Part shown: positions 8,714-17,024 of the stretch, in pieces
Numbering within the stretch: the first letter of the stretch is position 1
Layout: each line of letters begins with the position of its first letter
Assembly: GCF_001746365.1 (NCBI RefSeq)
Contig: NZ_MJAJ01000043.1
Span: 58,742 to 109,529, forward strand
From: Streptomyces sp. LUP30
GTDB lineage: Bacteria > Actinomycetota > Actinomycetes > Streptomycetales > Streptomycetaceae
Direction of reading: 5' to 3'
DNA: 50,788 nucleotides
Translations under genes and position numbers: made by a program
Notes under the pieces: generated by a model
Told to the model about the DNA's origin: nothing
The model's database searches: none
Seen by the model: the letters and a program-made list of their open reading frames with translations, nothing else

Positions 8714-9352
8714 TCACTCCCCGGCCGGTCCGGGCCGGAGCCGCGGGACCCGGCCGTCGAGGTGCGCCTGCACCGTGGGCCCGTACCGGTCGACGACGTC
8801 CTCGACCGGCATCGCCCGCAGGGCGGCGCCTCGTGCGATGCCGAACATCACGCCGAGGCCGAGCAGCGCGGCGACCGCGAGTTCCGCGCGCACGCCCGCG
8901 TCCGGGCCGGTGAGGCGGTCGGCGAGCTTCTCGGTGACCTGGGTGCGGAAGTTGGCGCGCAGGACGTCGCCGTGATCGCCGTGCAGGGGCGCGAAGGCGA
9001 TGCGCACCACGGGGTCGGCACCGCGCTCGCGCTGGCTGACCAGCACGTGCCGGACCATGTGCCGGCCCAGTTCGTCCGGCGGGGCGTCGAGCAGGGCCTC
9101 GGCGTCCTCCTCGAAGGACATCACGCGCGCGAAGAGGGCGTCCTTGTTGCCGAAGTACTTCACCACCAGCGGCGCGCTGACTCCGGCGCGCTCCGCGACC
9201 GCCTTGAGGGTGAGGTCGGCGTGCGCCCGCCGGGCGAGGAGGTGCCGGGCGGCGCGCAGGATGGCCGCCTTGGTGGCTTCGGCGTCGCGCCGGGCGGGGG
9301 CCTGGCGGCCGCTGACGGCGGTGGCGTCGGGTCGGGTGCTCACGGCACTCAT
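8714..9352 (-). CDS. TetR family regulator of the adjacent MFS exporter
   Basis: A 212-residue TetR/AcrR-type repressor. Residues about 22-70 form the DNA-binding domain (ATKAAILRAARHLLARR, then TLKAVAERAGVSAPLVVKYF, then GNKDALFARV). The rest is the helical ligand-binding domain. The ATG overlaps the stop of the MFS gene by four bases (ATGA), so the two are translationally coupled. Two identical-pattern 16-bp palindromes in the promoter of this operon (10869-10884 and 10892-10907) are the natural candidates for its operators, implying that an exported drug induces its own pump and repressor. Confidence 0.92.
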   Translation of the reverse strand: MSAVSTRPDATAVSGRQAPARRDAEATKAAILRAARHLLARRAHADLTLKAVAERAGVSAPLVVKYFGNKDALFARVMSFEEDAEALLDAPPDELGRHMVRHVLVSQRERGADPVVRIAFAPLHGDHGDVLRANFRTQVTEKLADRLTGPDAGVRAELAVAALLGLGVMFGIARGAALRAMPVEDVVDRYGPTVQAHLDGRVPRLRPGPAGE

Positions 9353-10833
9353 GCTCCCTCCATCGCCCCGTCGCTGACCGGCCGGGTGCGGCCCCGGGCG
9401 CGTGGCGTGTCGTCCGGGCCGGGGTCGCCGGGGATGGTGAGCGCCACCGCGCAGGCGGCCAGCGCCACCGCGCCCGCCACCGCGAAGGCCATCAGATAGC
9501 CGTGCAGGGTCGGCACCGGAAGTCCGCCGACGAGGCCCGTGTGGTGCACGAGCACGGCGGCGACGGCCGCGCTGGAGACGGCCTGGCCGATGGTGCGCAT
9601 CAGGACGTTGACGCCGTTCGCCGAGGCGGTCTGCCCCGGTGGGACGGCGCGCAGAATGAGCGCGGGCAGCGCCGAGTAGGCGAGGGTGGTGCCGGTCGAC
9701 ACGACCGTCGCCCCCACCATGATCATCCACAGTTCGCGGCTGTCGGCGACGCGCACCGCGTATCCCGAGGCGATGACGGCGGCGCCCAGGGCGAGAGTGA
9801 CGCGGGGGCCGCGAGCCTGGGAGATGCGGGCCGAGACCGGCGAGAACAGCAGCATCGTGACGCCCCCGGGCAGAAGGCACAGACCGGTCTGGACGATGGA
9901 CAGCCCGAGTCCGTACCCGCTCTCCTTCGGGGCCTGCACCAGCTGGGCGGTGACCAGCGAGTTGGCGTAAAAGGCGAAGCCGGTCAGGAGCGCGGCCACG
10001 TGGGAGAGCCCGACGCTGGGCCGGGACACCAGGCGCAGGTCGACCAGCGGCCGTTCGGCGCGCAGCTGCTGCCGGCGCCACAGGGCGAGGACGACGGTCG
10101 CGCCCAGGAACAGGCCGAGGATCCGGGCGCTCGACCAGCCCCACTGACCGCCCTGGGACACGGCCAGGAGCAGGGAGACCAGCCCGGCGGCCAGTCCCAG
10201 CGCGCCGGTGACGTCGAACCGGCCGGGCTCGCGGACGGGCGACTCCGGCACCGCCCAGCGGATCAGCGCGACGCCGGTCGCGCCCAGCGCGGCGGTCACC
10301 CAGAACATCACGTGCCAGTTCGCGTACTGCACGACCACGGCCGCCGCGGGCAGCCCCAGCGCGGCCCCGATGCCGACGGTGGAGCTCATCAGCGCCACGG
10401 CGGATCCCCTTCGATGCGGGGGCAGTTCGTCGCGCAGGATGCTGATGGACAGCGGGACGACGGAGGACGCGGCCCCCTGCAGGGCGCGCGCCGCGATCAG
10501 GACGCCGATGTCGGAGGTGAGGGCGCAGATCACCGAACCCACGGCCATCAGGGCGAACGACAGGAGCAGCACCCGCCGTTTGCCGTACATGTCGCCGGCG
10601 CGGCCGAGGACCGGGGTGAGGACCGCGCCGGACAGCAGCGAGGCGGTCACCATCCAGGAGACCGCTCCTGGAGAGGCGCCGGTGAGCCGGGGCAGGTCGG
10701 GCAGCAGCGGGACGACGACGGTCTGCATGACCGCCATGAGGATGCCGCAGTACGCCAGGACCGGGATGGTCAGCCGGGCCCGCAGACCGGCGGCCTCCCC
10801 GGGCGGAGCGGATATCGGAGCGGGCGACGCCAT
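9349..10833 (-). CDS. MFS drug efflux transporter (DHA2, 14-TMS type)
   Basis: A 494-residue inner-membrane transporter. It begins in helix 1 with LTIPVLAYCGILMAVMQTVVVPLLPDL. Motif A appears as LGRAGDMYGKRRVL and the motif C-like segment lies near GIGAALGLPAAAVVV. About fourteen hydrophobic segments fit proton-coupled DHA2 exporters that remove drugs or secondary metabolites. The ATG at 10833 is chosen; a longer reading would start inside the promoter and operators. It is the first gene of an operon with the TetR repressor. Confidence 0.9.
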   Translation of the reverse strand: MASPAPISAPPGEAAGLRARLTIPVLAYCGILMAVMQTVVVPLLPDLPRLTGASPGAVSWMVTASLLSGAVLTPVLGRAGDMYGKRRVLLLSFALMAVGSVICALTSDIGVLIAARALQGAASSVVPLSISILRDELPPHRRGSAVALMSSTVGIGAALGLPAAAVVVQYANWHVMFWVTAALGATGVALIRWAVPESPVREPGRFDVTGALGLAAGLVSLLLAVSQGGQWGWSSARILGLFLGATVVLALWRRQQLRAERPLVDLRLVSRPSVGLSHVAALLTGFAFYANSLVTAQLVQAPKESGYGLGLSIVQTGLCLLPGGVTMLLFSPVSARISQARGPRVTLALGAAVIASGYAVRVADSRELWMIMVGATVVSTGTTLAYSALPALILRAVPPGQTASANGVNVLMRTIGQAVSSAAVAAVLVHHTGLVGGLPVPTLHGYLMAFAVAGAVALAACAVALTIPGDPGPDDTPRARGRTRPVSDGAMEGA

Positions 10834-10866
10834 GGACACTCCAGCGGCCGGTGCGACACGAAAACA

Positions 10867-10911
10867 GGGTGAATGGAAATTCACCGTAACAGTGAATTGC
10901 CATTCACCCAA
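10867..10911 (-). promoter_or_regulatory. Promoter with twin TetR-type operators for the MFS-tetR operon
   Basis: On the minus strand TTGGGT (10906-10911) and TACGGT (10883-10888) are 17 bases apart, a good housekeeping promoter about 40 bases before the MFS start. Two copies of GTGAAT-N4-ATTCAC occupy 10869-10884 and 10892-10907, centres 23 bp apart. One lies in the spacer and one over the -10 and start site. The two copies are themselves arranged as an 18-bp inverted repeat with one mismatch (10867-10909). Repression by a TetR dimer at either copy would block RNA polymerase. Confidence 0.8.
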
Positions 10912-10947
10912 GGTCGCTCCGTCGGATCCGGCGGGCCGCCCGGTCGG

Positions 10948-12165
10948 TTACTCGCGCGAACTCAGCGCGCGGGCGTGCGCGCCGCGCGCCAGCTTCGGCC
11001 CCAGCCAGCGCTTCAACCGCCGCAGGGCCTCGAGCCGCCCGGCGGCCCGGTCGAGCCGGTAGTACAGCTGGGGCGGCACGTAGGGCAGCAGGGGCGAGTG
11101 ACGCTGGCCGAGGAGCGCGAACATCTGCTCCGGGGGGAGATGGATGTAGCGGGTCAGGTTCTCGTACCACTGCGCGCTGTAGCGGGCCGCGCTCTGCAGG
11201 GAGAGAAGCGCGGACCGGCGCTCGCGTTCGTAGCGGGCGAGCGCCTGCGGCACATCGGCGCCCTCGCGCAGCGCCTCGGCCAGGGCGATGGCGTCCTCCA
11301 GGGCGAGCGTGGTGCCGGCGCCGATCGAGTAGTGCGTGGTGTGGGCGGCGTCGCCGAGGAGGACGAGACGGTCCCGGTGCCAGGTGCGGTTGGTGAGGGT
11401 GCGGAAGGTCAGCCACGGGGAGCCGCCGTCGGACGCGGCACGGCCGATGAGGGGATGGCCGTCGAGGATGTGCGCGAAGAGCTTCTCCAGCGCGGCGAGG
11501 CTGTCGGCCTCGCTCGCCCGGTCGAGGCCGAGGCCGGCCAGCGTCTCGGGGGCGCACTCGATGACGCAGGTGCTCTGTTCGGCGCTGAAGGGGTAGCCGT
11601 AGCACCAGATCCAGCCGTGCTCGGTCTCGACGAAGGCGAACGTGAAGGAGTCGAAGACCTTGGTCGTGCCGAGCCAGACGTAGCGGTTGCGGCCCGGCGT
11701 GAGGGTGGCGCCGAAATCCTCCGCGTGACGGGAGCGAAGGGCGCTGTGCACGCCGTCGCCGGCCACGACCAGATCGGCGTCCGGCAGGTCGTCGGCGGTG
11801 ACCTCGCTCTCGAACTCCAGGCGCACGCCCAGGGCGCGGGCGCGCGCGGCGAGCAGTTCCAGCAGTTTGTGCCGGCCGATGCCGTGCCCCTCGTCCCCCG
11901 GCTGACGGGTGGCCACCTCCCGCACGTGGGCGACGCCCGCGTTCCAGCGGACGGAGTGCTCCTCGATCGCCTCCGCCGACTCCGGGTCGCAGGCACGGAG
12001 CTTCTCGAGCAGCCCCTGCCAGTAGGTGACGCCCCAGCCGTAGGTCGAGCCCTCCGGGTCGCGTTCGTGGACGGTGACGTCGTGGGACGGGTCCTGCCGC
12101 TTGAGCAGGATCGAGAGATACAGGCCGGCGGGCCCGCCGCCGACACAGGCGACCTTCACGCGCAC
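10948..12165 (-). CDS. FAD-dependent group A aromatic monooxygenase (salicylyl-CoA 5-hydroxylase-like)
   Basis: A 405-residue flavoprotein. The Rossmann dinucleotide motif is at the N-terminus (VACVGGGPAGLYLSILL). A GD motif that contacts FAD ribose and NADPH reads LLGDAAHTTHYSIGAGTTLALEDA. The YGWGVTYWQGLLEKL segment resembles the flavin domains of salicylyl-CoA 5-hydroxylase and anthraniloyl-CoA monooxygenase, although the second domain of those bifunctional proteins is absent. It probably hydroxylates an aromatic acid or its CoA thioester. GTG at 12165 or GTG at 12159 may be the start; a GGGGG run lies just upstream of both. It diverges from the tyrosinase operon. Confidence 0.82.
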   Translation of the reverse strand: MRVKVACVGGGPAGLYLSILLKRQDPSHDVTVHERDPEGSTYGWGVTYWQGLLEKLRACDPESAEAIEEHSVRWNAGVAHVREVATRQPGDEGHGIGRHKLLELLAARARALGVRLEFESEVTADDLPDADLVVAGDGVHSALRSRHAEDFGATLTPGRNRYVWLGTTKVFDSFTFAFVETEHGWIWCYGYPFSAEQSTCVIECAPETLAGLGLDRASEADSLAALEKLFAHILDGHPLIGRAASDGGSPWLTFRTLTNRTWHRDRLVLLGDAAHTTHYSIGAGTTLALEDAIALAEALREGADVPQALARYERERRSALLSLQSAARYSAQWYENLTRYIHLPPEQMFALLGQRHSPLLPYVPPQLYYRLDRAAGRLEALRRLKRWLGPKLARGAHARALSSRE

Positions 12166-12513
12166 CCCCAGGAGTTACCGGTCGTGGTTGATTGACGACG
12201 CAGGGTAGCAGGATCGACATCGGCCACCGGACGCCCCCCGTGCCCGATCGCGCCACTTTTCGCACGTGAGCCACACCACCGGCGGAGCGCGCCCGCGCGA
12301 AAGTCCACCGAAAGCGGGGCCCCGACCCAAAGGAATTGCCCCTTCCGCCACACCCCGGGCCATCGCGCGACAAGATCATCTTCGTTCAACACTGTACGAC
12401 TTGTAATTGATTGTCCGGATCGCGGCCAACCGGTCGGGAGCGATTTCTCCCCCTCTCCACGCCGCAGATAGGCATGCGGAGTCGTCAACCGAACGCACTC
12501 CAGGAGGTCCCGC
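12166..12513. other. Divergent intergenic region (monooxygenase / tyrosinase)
   Basis: This 348-base gap must hold promoters for both the leftward monooxygenase and rightward melC operon. No gene is supported. The stretch around 12385-12415 is notably AT-rich (CTTGTAATTGATTG) and is the most likely melC promoter. TTCAAC (12385-12390) followed 17 bases later by TGATTG is a weak candidate only. Confidence 0.4.
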
Positions 12514-12894
12514 ATGCCGGAACTCAGCCGTCGTCGCGCACTCACCGCGGCGGCCGTCGTCGCCGGTGCCCCGTTCGCCGCCGCCCCCGCCGCCCGGGCC
12601 GCCGAGCCGCACCACGACTCCCACGGCGGCTCCCACGGTTCGCCCGAGTCCTTCGACGAGGTCTACCGGGGGCGCCGCATACAGGGCCGCCCCGCCGACG
12701 GGGGCGGCCACCACCACGGCGGCGGCTACGCCGTGTACGTCGACGGGGTGGAGCTGCACGTGATGCGCAACGCCGACGGCTCCTGGATCAGCGTGGTCAG
12801 TCACTACGACCCGGTGCCCACGCCGCGGGCCGCGGCCCGCGCCGCGGTCGACGAGTTGCAGGGCGCCCGGCTCGAGCCCTTCCCCGCCGGCTGA
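12514..12894 (+). CDS. melC1: Tyrosinase cofactor / copper chaperone MelC1
   Basis: A 126-residue secreted helper for tyrosinase. It begins with a Tat-type signal (ELSRRRALTAAAVVAGAPF) and a likely cleavage after ARA. Mature sequence is rich in His (HHDSHGGSHG and GGGHHHGGGY), the copper-handling part, and ends with the conserved YAVYVDGVELHVMRNADGSW core. MelC1 binds apo-MelC2, loads copper and carries the tyrosinase through the Tat pathway. CAGGAGG lies at an ideal distance upstream. melC2 follows after 47 bases, as in other Streptomyces melC operons. Confidence 0.95.
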   Translation: MPELSRRRALTAAAVVAGAPFAAAPAARAAEPHHDSHGGSHGSPESFDEVYRGRRIQGRPADGGGHHHGGGYAVYVDGVELHVMRNADGSWISVVSHYDPVPTPRAAARAAVDELQGARLEPFPAG

Positions 12895-12941
12895 CCCACC
12901 GCCGTCCGCCCTCCTCTCCCGCACCCCTGGAGCACCGCACC

Positions 12942-13799
12942 ATGACCGTCCGTAAGAACCAGGCGTCCCTGACCTCCGACGAGAAGCGGCGGTTCGTCGC
13001 CGCCGTCCTCGAACTCAAGCGCAACGGCCGCTACGACGCCTTCGTCACCACCCACAACGCGTTCATCCTCGGCGACACCGACAACGGCGAACGCACCGGC
13101 CACCGTTCGCCGTCCTTCCTGCCCTGGCACCGCAGATTCCTGCTGGAGTTCGAGCGGGCGCTGCAGTCCGTGGACGCTTCGGTGTCGCTGCCCTACTGGG
13201 ACTGGTCGGCCGACCGCTCGCCCCGTTCGTCGTTGTGGGCGCCCGACTTCCTCGGCGGCAGCGGACGCAGCCGGGACGGCCAGGTGATGGACGGCCCGTT
13301 CGCCGCCTCGGCGGGCGCCTGGCCGATCAACGTGCGGGTGGACGGACGCACTTACCTGCGGCGCGCGTTGGGGGTGGGCGTGCGCGAGCTGCCGACCCGG
13401 TCCGAGGTCGACTCGGTGCTGGCGATGGCGACGTACGACATGGCGCCCTGGAACAGCGCCTCCGACGGTTTCCGCAACCATCTGGAGGGCTGGCGCGGGG
13501 TCAATCTGCACAACCGGGTCCATGTGTGGGTCGGCGGCCAGATGGGGACCGGGGTCTCCCCCAACGACCCGGTGTTCTGGCTGCACCACGCCTACATCGA
13601 CAAGCTGTGGGCCCAGTGGCAGCGCCGGCACCCGGGGTCCGCCTACCTCCCCGGCGGCGGGACGCCGGACGTCGTCGATCTGCACGAGACGATGAAGCCC
13701 TGGAACGACACCGCCCCGGCGGACCTTCTCGATCACACCGCGTACTACACCTTCGACGCCCTCGGCGCGGACCGCCCTGCGCGCGCCTTCGCCGGCTGA
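12942..13799 (+). CDS. melC2: Tyrosinase MelC2
   Basis: A 285-residue type-3 copper monooxygenase that hydroxylates tyrosine and oxidises DOPA to dopaquinone, giving melanin. All six copper ligands are readable at the positions known from Streptomyces tyrosinases: CuA His38, His54, His63 and CuB His190, His194, His216. Signature strings are SFLPWHRRFLLEFE and DPVFWLHHAYIDKLW. It has no signal peptide of its own and depends on the Tat signal of MelC1. The ATG at 12942 gives the canonical MTVRKNQ start. Confidence 0.97.
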   Translation: MTVRKNQASLTSDEKRRFVAAVLELKRNGRYDAFVTTHNAFILGDTDNGERTGHRSPSFLPWHRRFLLEFERALQSVDASVSLPYWDWSADRSPRSSLWAPDFLGGSGRSRDGQVMDGPFAASAGAWPINVRVDGRTYLRRALGVGVRELPTRSEVDSVLAMATYDMAPWNSASDGFRNHLEGWRGVNLHNRVHVWVGGQMGTGVSPNDPVFWLHHAYIDKLWAQWQRRHPGSAYLPGGGTPDVVDLHETMKPWNDTAPADLLDHTAYYTFDALGADRPARAFAG

Positions 13800-13812
13800 T
13801 CCCCCTCGCCCG

Positions 13813-13836
13813 GTTTGCGGCACGGGTCACGGGTAC
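13813..13836 (+). promoter_or_regulatory. SigB-type promoter for the SRPBCC gene
   Basis: GTTT (13813-13816), 14 bases, then GGGTAC (13831-13836). This matches the Streptomyces SigB family consensus as I recall it (GNNT-N14-16-GGGTAY) and lies about 54 bases before the GTG at 13890, giving a short 5' UTR with a good ribosome binding site. Confidence 0.65.
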
Positions 13837-13889
13837 CCGCACGGACGTCACCGACGATACGAACCACGACAACGCAGGAGGAGACGACC

Positions 13890-14342
13890 GTGTCGCAGGT
13901 CGAGGAATCCATCGAGGTGGGCGTGCCCGTGCACACCGCCTACAACCAGTGGACGCAGTTCGAGACGTTCCCGAAGTTCATGAGCGGCGTGGAGCGCGTC
14001 GAACAGCGCTCCGACACGCTCACGCACTGGGTGACCAGTGTCGACGGCGTGCACCGGGAGTTCGACGCCGAGATCACGGAGCAGATCCCCGACGAACGGG
14101 TCGCCTGGACCACCGTCGCCGGTGAGGCCCGGCAGGCCGGGGTGGTGACCTTCCACCGGCTCGACGACGCCCACACCAAGGTGATGCTCCAGATGGAGTT
14201 CCAGCCGGAGGGCCTCGCCGAGAACGTCGGCGACAAGCTGGGCTTCGTGAAGCGTCGGACCAAGGGTGATCTGGAGCGCTTCAAGGAGTTCGTCGAGGAG
14301 CGCGGCCTGGAGACGGGAGGCTGGCGCGGCGCGGTGCTGTGA
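13890..14342 (+). CDS. SRPBCC family protein (polyketide cyclase/dehydrase-like, CoxG-like stress protein)
   Basis: A 150-residue START/Bet v1-like protein. The start VSQVEESIEVGVPVHTAYNQ and the WTQFETFPKFM segment are typical of small SRPBCC proteins in actinobacteria, which bind a hydrophobic ligand in a helix-grip cavity. The ligand is unknown. Start is GTG at 13890, seven bases after GGAGGAG. A near-perfect SigB-type promoter suggests general or osmotic stress induction. It ends 15 bases before the convergent RNase H gene. Confidence 0.85.
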   Translation: MSQVEESIEVGVPVHTAYNQWTQFETFPKFMSGVERVEQRSDTLTHWVTSVDGVHREFDAEITEQIPDERVAWTTVAGEARQAGVVTFHRLDDAHTKVMLQMEFQPEGLAENVGDKLGFVKRRTKGDLERFKEFVEERGLETGGWRGAVL

Positions 14343-14357
14343 CGGCCGCGCCCATGC

Positions 14358-15071
14358 TCAACCGGCGTCCACCGTACGGCACTCCGGGTGCCCCCAGCCC
14401 TGCGCGTTCTTGGCGATGTCCTCGCCCGCCGCGTAGGGACGGCCGCACGGACAGCGGCCGGGGAATTTGGCCTTGATCGTGCGGGAGGACGAACCGCCGC
14501 TCCGCCGGGACGACTTGTTCCCGGCGGGGCGGCCGTTCTTCTGTCCGGACGCCGCCTTCGGAGTGTCGGGCGAGGCCGGCGGCTCGGGCGAACCCCGATC
14601 GCTGCCGGCCGGCTGCTGGACGATCGCCGCCTGGCTGGCGGCGCGGTCGGCGAAGTCGTTGAGCGGGTCGCCGTCGACCTGGTGGGCGGGCACGTAGCGG
14701 AAGTCGACCGAGCGGCCGTCGAGCAGCTCGTCGATGCGCACGACGAGTTCCTGGTTGGCCACCGGCTTCCCGGCGGAGGTCTTCCAGCCGTTGCGCTTCC
14801 AGCCGGGCAGCCAGGTGGTGACGGCCTTCATGGCGTACTGCGAGTCCATCCGCACCTCGAGCGGAACGGCCGGATCGGTCGCCGCCAACAGGCGTTCCAG
14901 CGCGGTGAGTTCGGCGACGTTGTTGGTGGCCTTGCCGAGCGGCCCCGCCTCCCAGCGGGCCGGCGCCTCCGTGTCGTCCGCGACCACCCACGCCCAGGCC
15001 GCCGGGCCGGGGTTCCCCTTCGAGGCCCCGTCGCACGCGGCCACCACTCGTTCACGCATGCGCACGATCAT
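14358..15071 (-). CDS. RNase H family protein with C-terminal Cys/His motif
   Basis: A 237-residue protein. Residues about 8-145 are an RNase HI domain with Asp14 (CDGASKGNPG), Glu54 (NNVAELTAL), Asp76 (MDSQYAM) and Asp139 (LNDFADRAA) as the metal-binding carboxylates. A basic low-complexity linker (about 150-195) leads to a short C-terminal module with Cys-x-Cys and later His-x-x-Cys (CPCG ... GWGHPEC), which looks like a small zinc-binding element. RNase HI cleaves the RNA strand of RNA:DNA hybrids. The tail may help nucleic-acid binding. An alternative ATG lies at 15059, and neither start has an obvious Shine-Dalgarno. Confidence 0.85.
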   Translation of the reverse strand: MIVRMRERVVAACDGASKGNPGPAAWAWVVADDTEAPARWEAGPLGKATNNVAELTALERLLAATDPAVPLEVRMDSQYAMKAVTTWLPGWKRNGWKTSAGKPVANQELVVRIDELLDGRSVDFRYVPAHQVDGDPLNDFADRAASQAAIVQQPAGSDRGSPEPPASPDTPKAASGQKNGRPAGNKSSRRSGGSSSRTIKAKFPGRCPCGRPYAAGEDIAKNAQGWGHPECRTVDAG

Positions 15072-15102
15072 GCCATGGGTCCACGGGACTCCGGCCGCGC
15101 GG

Positions 15103-15903
15103 CTAGGACACCTCGTCGGCCTGGGGCATCTCGCCCGCGGTGGTGGTCACGTCGATCACCGAGAAGCTCGCGCCCTGCGGGTCGCTGAGCGCCGCGAACC
15201 GGCCGAACGGCGTGTCCATCGGGCCGAAGCGCAGGACGCCGCCGTGCCCGGTCGCCCTGGCCACCGCCTCGTCGCAGTCGGCGACCGTGAAGTAGACGTT
15301 GACGTACGACGGCACCTCGGGCGGGAACTCCTCCCCCATCCGCATACGGCCGAGCACGGTCTCGCCGCCGATCTCGAACATGCGGAAGTCGACCGCCTCG
15401 TCCCGCATCTGCTTGGCCTTGTACGGGAACACGGCCGGGAGGAACGCGTCCGTCTTCTCGGGCTCGCGGGTGAACACCTCGGCCCAGCAGTACGCTCCGG
15501 GCTGCCCGGGCGGGGCCTCGAAGCCCTCGTGGACGCCCGCCTGCCACACCCCGAACACGGCGCCGCCGGGTTCGCGGGCCAGGCACATGGTGCCGAACTC
15601 GCCGACCTGCATCGGCTCCATCAGCACCTCGCCGCCGTGCTCACGGATCCTGGCCGCGGTCGCGGCCGCGTCCGGGGAGGCGAAGTACAGGCACCACTGG
15701 GACTGGCCCTCCTGACCGGGCATCGGCGGGACGACGGCGGCCACCGCCTTGCCGTCGACGTAGGCCTGGGTGTAGTTCCCGTACTCCGACGTCGCCTCGC
15801 CGAAGGTCCAGCCGAGGACGTCGCCGTAGAACCTCTTGGCGCCCTCCACGTCGCTGAACATCGCGTCGGCCCAGCAAGGGGCTCCCTCTGGTCGTACGGC
15901 CAT
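15103..15903 (-). CDS. Two-domain VOC family protein (glyoxalase/bleomycin-resistance fold)
   Basis: A 266-residue protein made of two tandem vicinal oxygen chelate domains, the first starting at PCWADAMFSDVEGAKRFYGDVLGW and the second at GAYCWAEVFTREPEKTDAFL. This architecture matches the Streptomyces hydroxylase/27-kDa antigen (CFP30B)-like family. The activity is unknown; ligand sequestration or small-molecule modification are possible. GGAGGG lies eight bases before the ATG at 15903. It diverges from the phosphotransferase gene. Confidence 0.85.
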   Translation of the reverse strand: MAVRPEGAPCWADAMFSDVEGAKRFYGDVLGWTFGEATSEYGNYTQAYVDGKAVAAVVPPMPGQEGQSQWCLYFASPDAAATAARIREHGGEVLMEPMQVGEFGTMCLAREPGGAVFGVWQAGVHEGFEAPPGQPGAYCWAEVFTREPEKTDAFLPAVFPYKAKQMRDEAVDFRMFEIGGETVLGRMRMGEEFPPEVPSYVNVYFTVADCDEAVARATGHGGVLRFGPMDTPFGRFAALSDPQGASFSVIDVTTTAGEMPQADEVS

Positions 15904-16076
15904 CACGACGGCCCTCCTGATGAGATGGTTTGTCCGGTTCCTCACGCTAGCCACCCGGTCCTCGGCCCGCGCGCCGAGCACACCGGCGACCGGGAGCGCC
16001 CCGGTGCGCGACCCGGGCCGCGCGGTCCGGCTCCGCTCCGAAATCCGTTGGACGGCGCGGCAGTCGGCCTCGTCCA

Positions 16077-17024
16077 ATGGGGTGCATGTGTGCCGCTGTG
16101 AAGATGCGTCCGGACGAGGTCGACCTCGACGCCCCGCTGGTGAGCAGGCTCGTCGCCGCCCAGTTCCCGCGATGGGCCGGGCTTACCGTGCGGCGGCTGC
16201 CCTCCTCCGGCACGGAGAACGCGATGTTCCGGCTGGGCGACGACAAGGTGGTGCGACTGCCCCGGCACCCCGGCGCGGTCGAGAGCGTGGGGCACGAGGC
16301 GCGCTGGCTGGCCCGGCTCGGGCCGGCCCTGCCGGTGGCGGCGCCGGTGCCGCTGGCGCAGGGCGGGCCGGGAGAGGGGTTCGCCTGGCCCTGGTCGGTC
16401 TACCGCTGGCTGGACGGCCGCAATCCGGCCGCGGGCAGCGTGGAGCGGCCGCTGTCGCTGGCGGCGGAGCTGGCCGCGTTCGTCACCGCCCTGCGCGGGA
16501 TCGACCCGCGCGGCGGCCCGCCGAACGGCCGGGGCGTTCCGCTGGCCGAGCGCGACGGCCCCACCCGCGACGCCCTGGCCCGGCTCACCGGGCGGATCGA
16601 CACCGACGCGGTCACCGCCCTGTGGGAGGAGGCGCTGCGGGCGCCGGTCCGCGTGGCGCCGCCCCTGTGGGCCCACGGGGACCTCTCGCCCGGGAACGTG
16701 CTGGTCCAGGACGGGCGGCTCACGGCGGTGATCGATTTCGGGTGCGTCGGGATCGGCGACCCGGCCGTCGATCTGATCGTCGCGTGGAACCTGCTGCCCG
16801 CGTCGGCGCGCGGCGCCTTCCGCGAGGCCGTGGGCGCGGACGACGCCGAGTGGGCGCGCGGCCGGGGCTGGGCGCTGTCGATCTCGTTGATCCAGCTGCC
16901 GTACTACTGGGAGACCAATCCGCCGCTGGCGGAGAACTCCCGGCATGTGATCGGAGAGATCCTGGCCGAGTCCCGGTCGCAGGGCGCGCCCCCTCAGGCG
17001 TCCGGTGTCTCCTCGCCCTCGTAG
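16077..17024 (+). CDS. Aminoglycoside phosphotransferase family protein
   Basis: A 315-residue APH-fold kinase. The catalytic loop is WAHGDLSPGNVLVQDG with the Asp base, and the metal-binding motif is VIDFGCVGIGDPAVDL. The N-terminal lobe has GTENAMFRLGDDKVVRLPR, with Lys in the ATP site. Relatives phosphorylate antibiotics or primary metabolites such as macrolides, homoserine or sugars, so substrate cannot be assigned. ATG at 16077 is the first start; ATG at 16086 is also possible. Its 3' end overlaps the convergent VOC gene by 31 bases. Confidence 0.85.
   Translation: MGCMCAAVKMRPDEVDLDAPLVSRLVAAQFPRWAGLTVRRLPSSGTENAMFRLGDDKVVRLPRHPGAVESVGHEARWLARLGPALPVAAPVPLAQGGPGEGFAWPWSVYRWLDGRNPAAGSVERPLSLAAELAAFVTALRGIDPRGGPPNGRGVPLAERDGPTRDALARLTGRIDTDAVTALWEEALRAPVRVAPPLWAHGDLSPGNVLVQDGRLTAVIDFGCVGIGDPAVDLIVAWNLLPASARGAFREAVGADDAEWARGRGWALSISLIQLPYYWETNPPLAENSRHVIGEILAESRSQGAPPQASGVSSPS

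Noticed and set aside
8714..10903. Single 729-codon minus-strand frame covering TetR and MFS
   Set aside because: Only the last 212 codons make a recognisable protein (TetR); the rest is the wrong frame of the MFS gene.
12411..12941. In-frame upstream extension of tyrosinase through the melC1 region
   Set aside because: It is Arg/Pro-rich, has no homology-like features, overlaps melC1 in another frame, and the canonical MelC2 start is at 12942.
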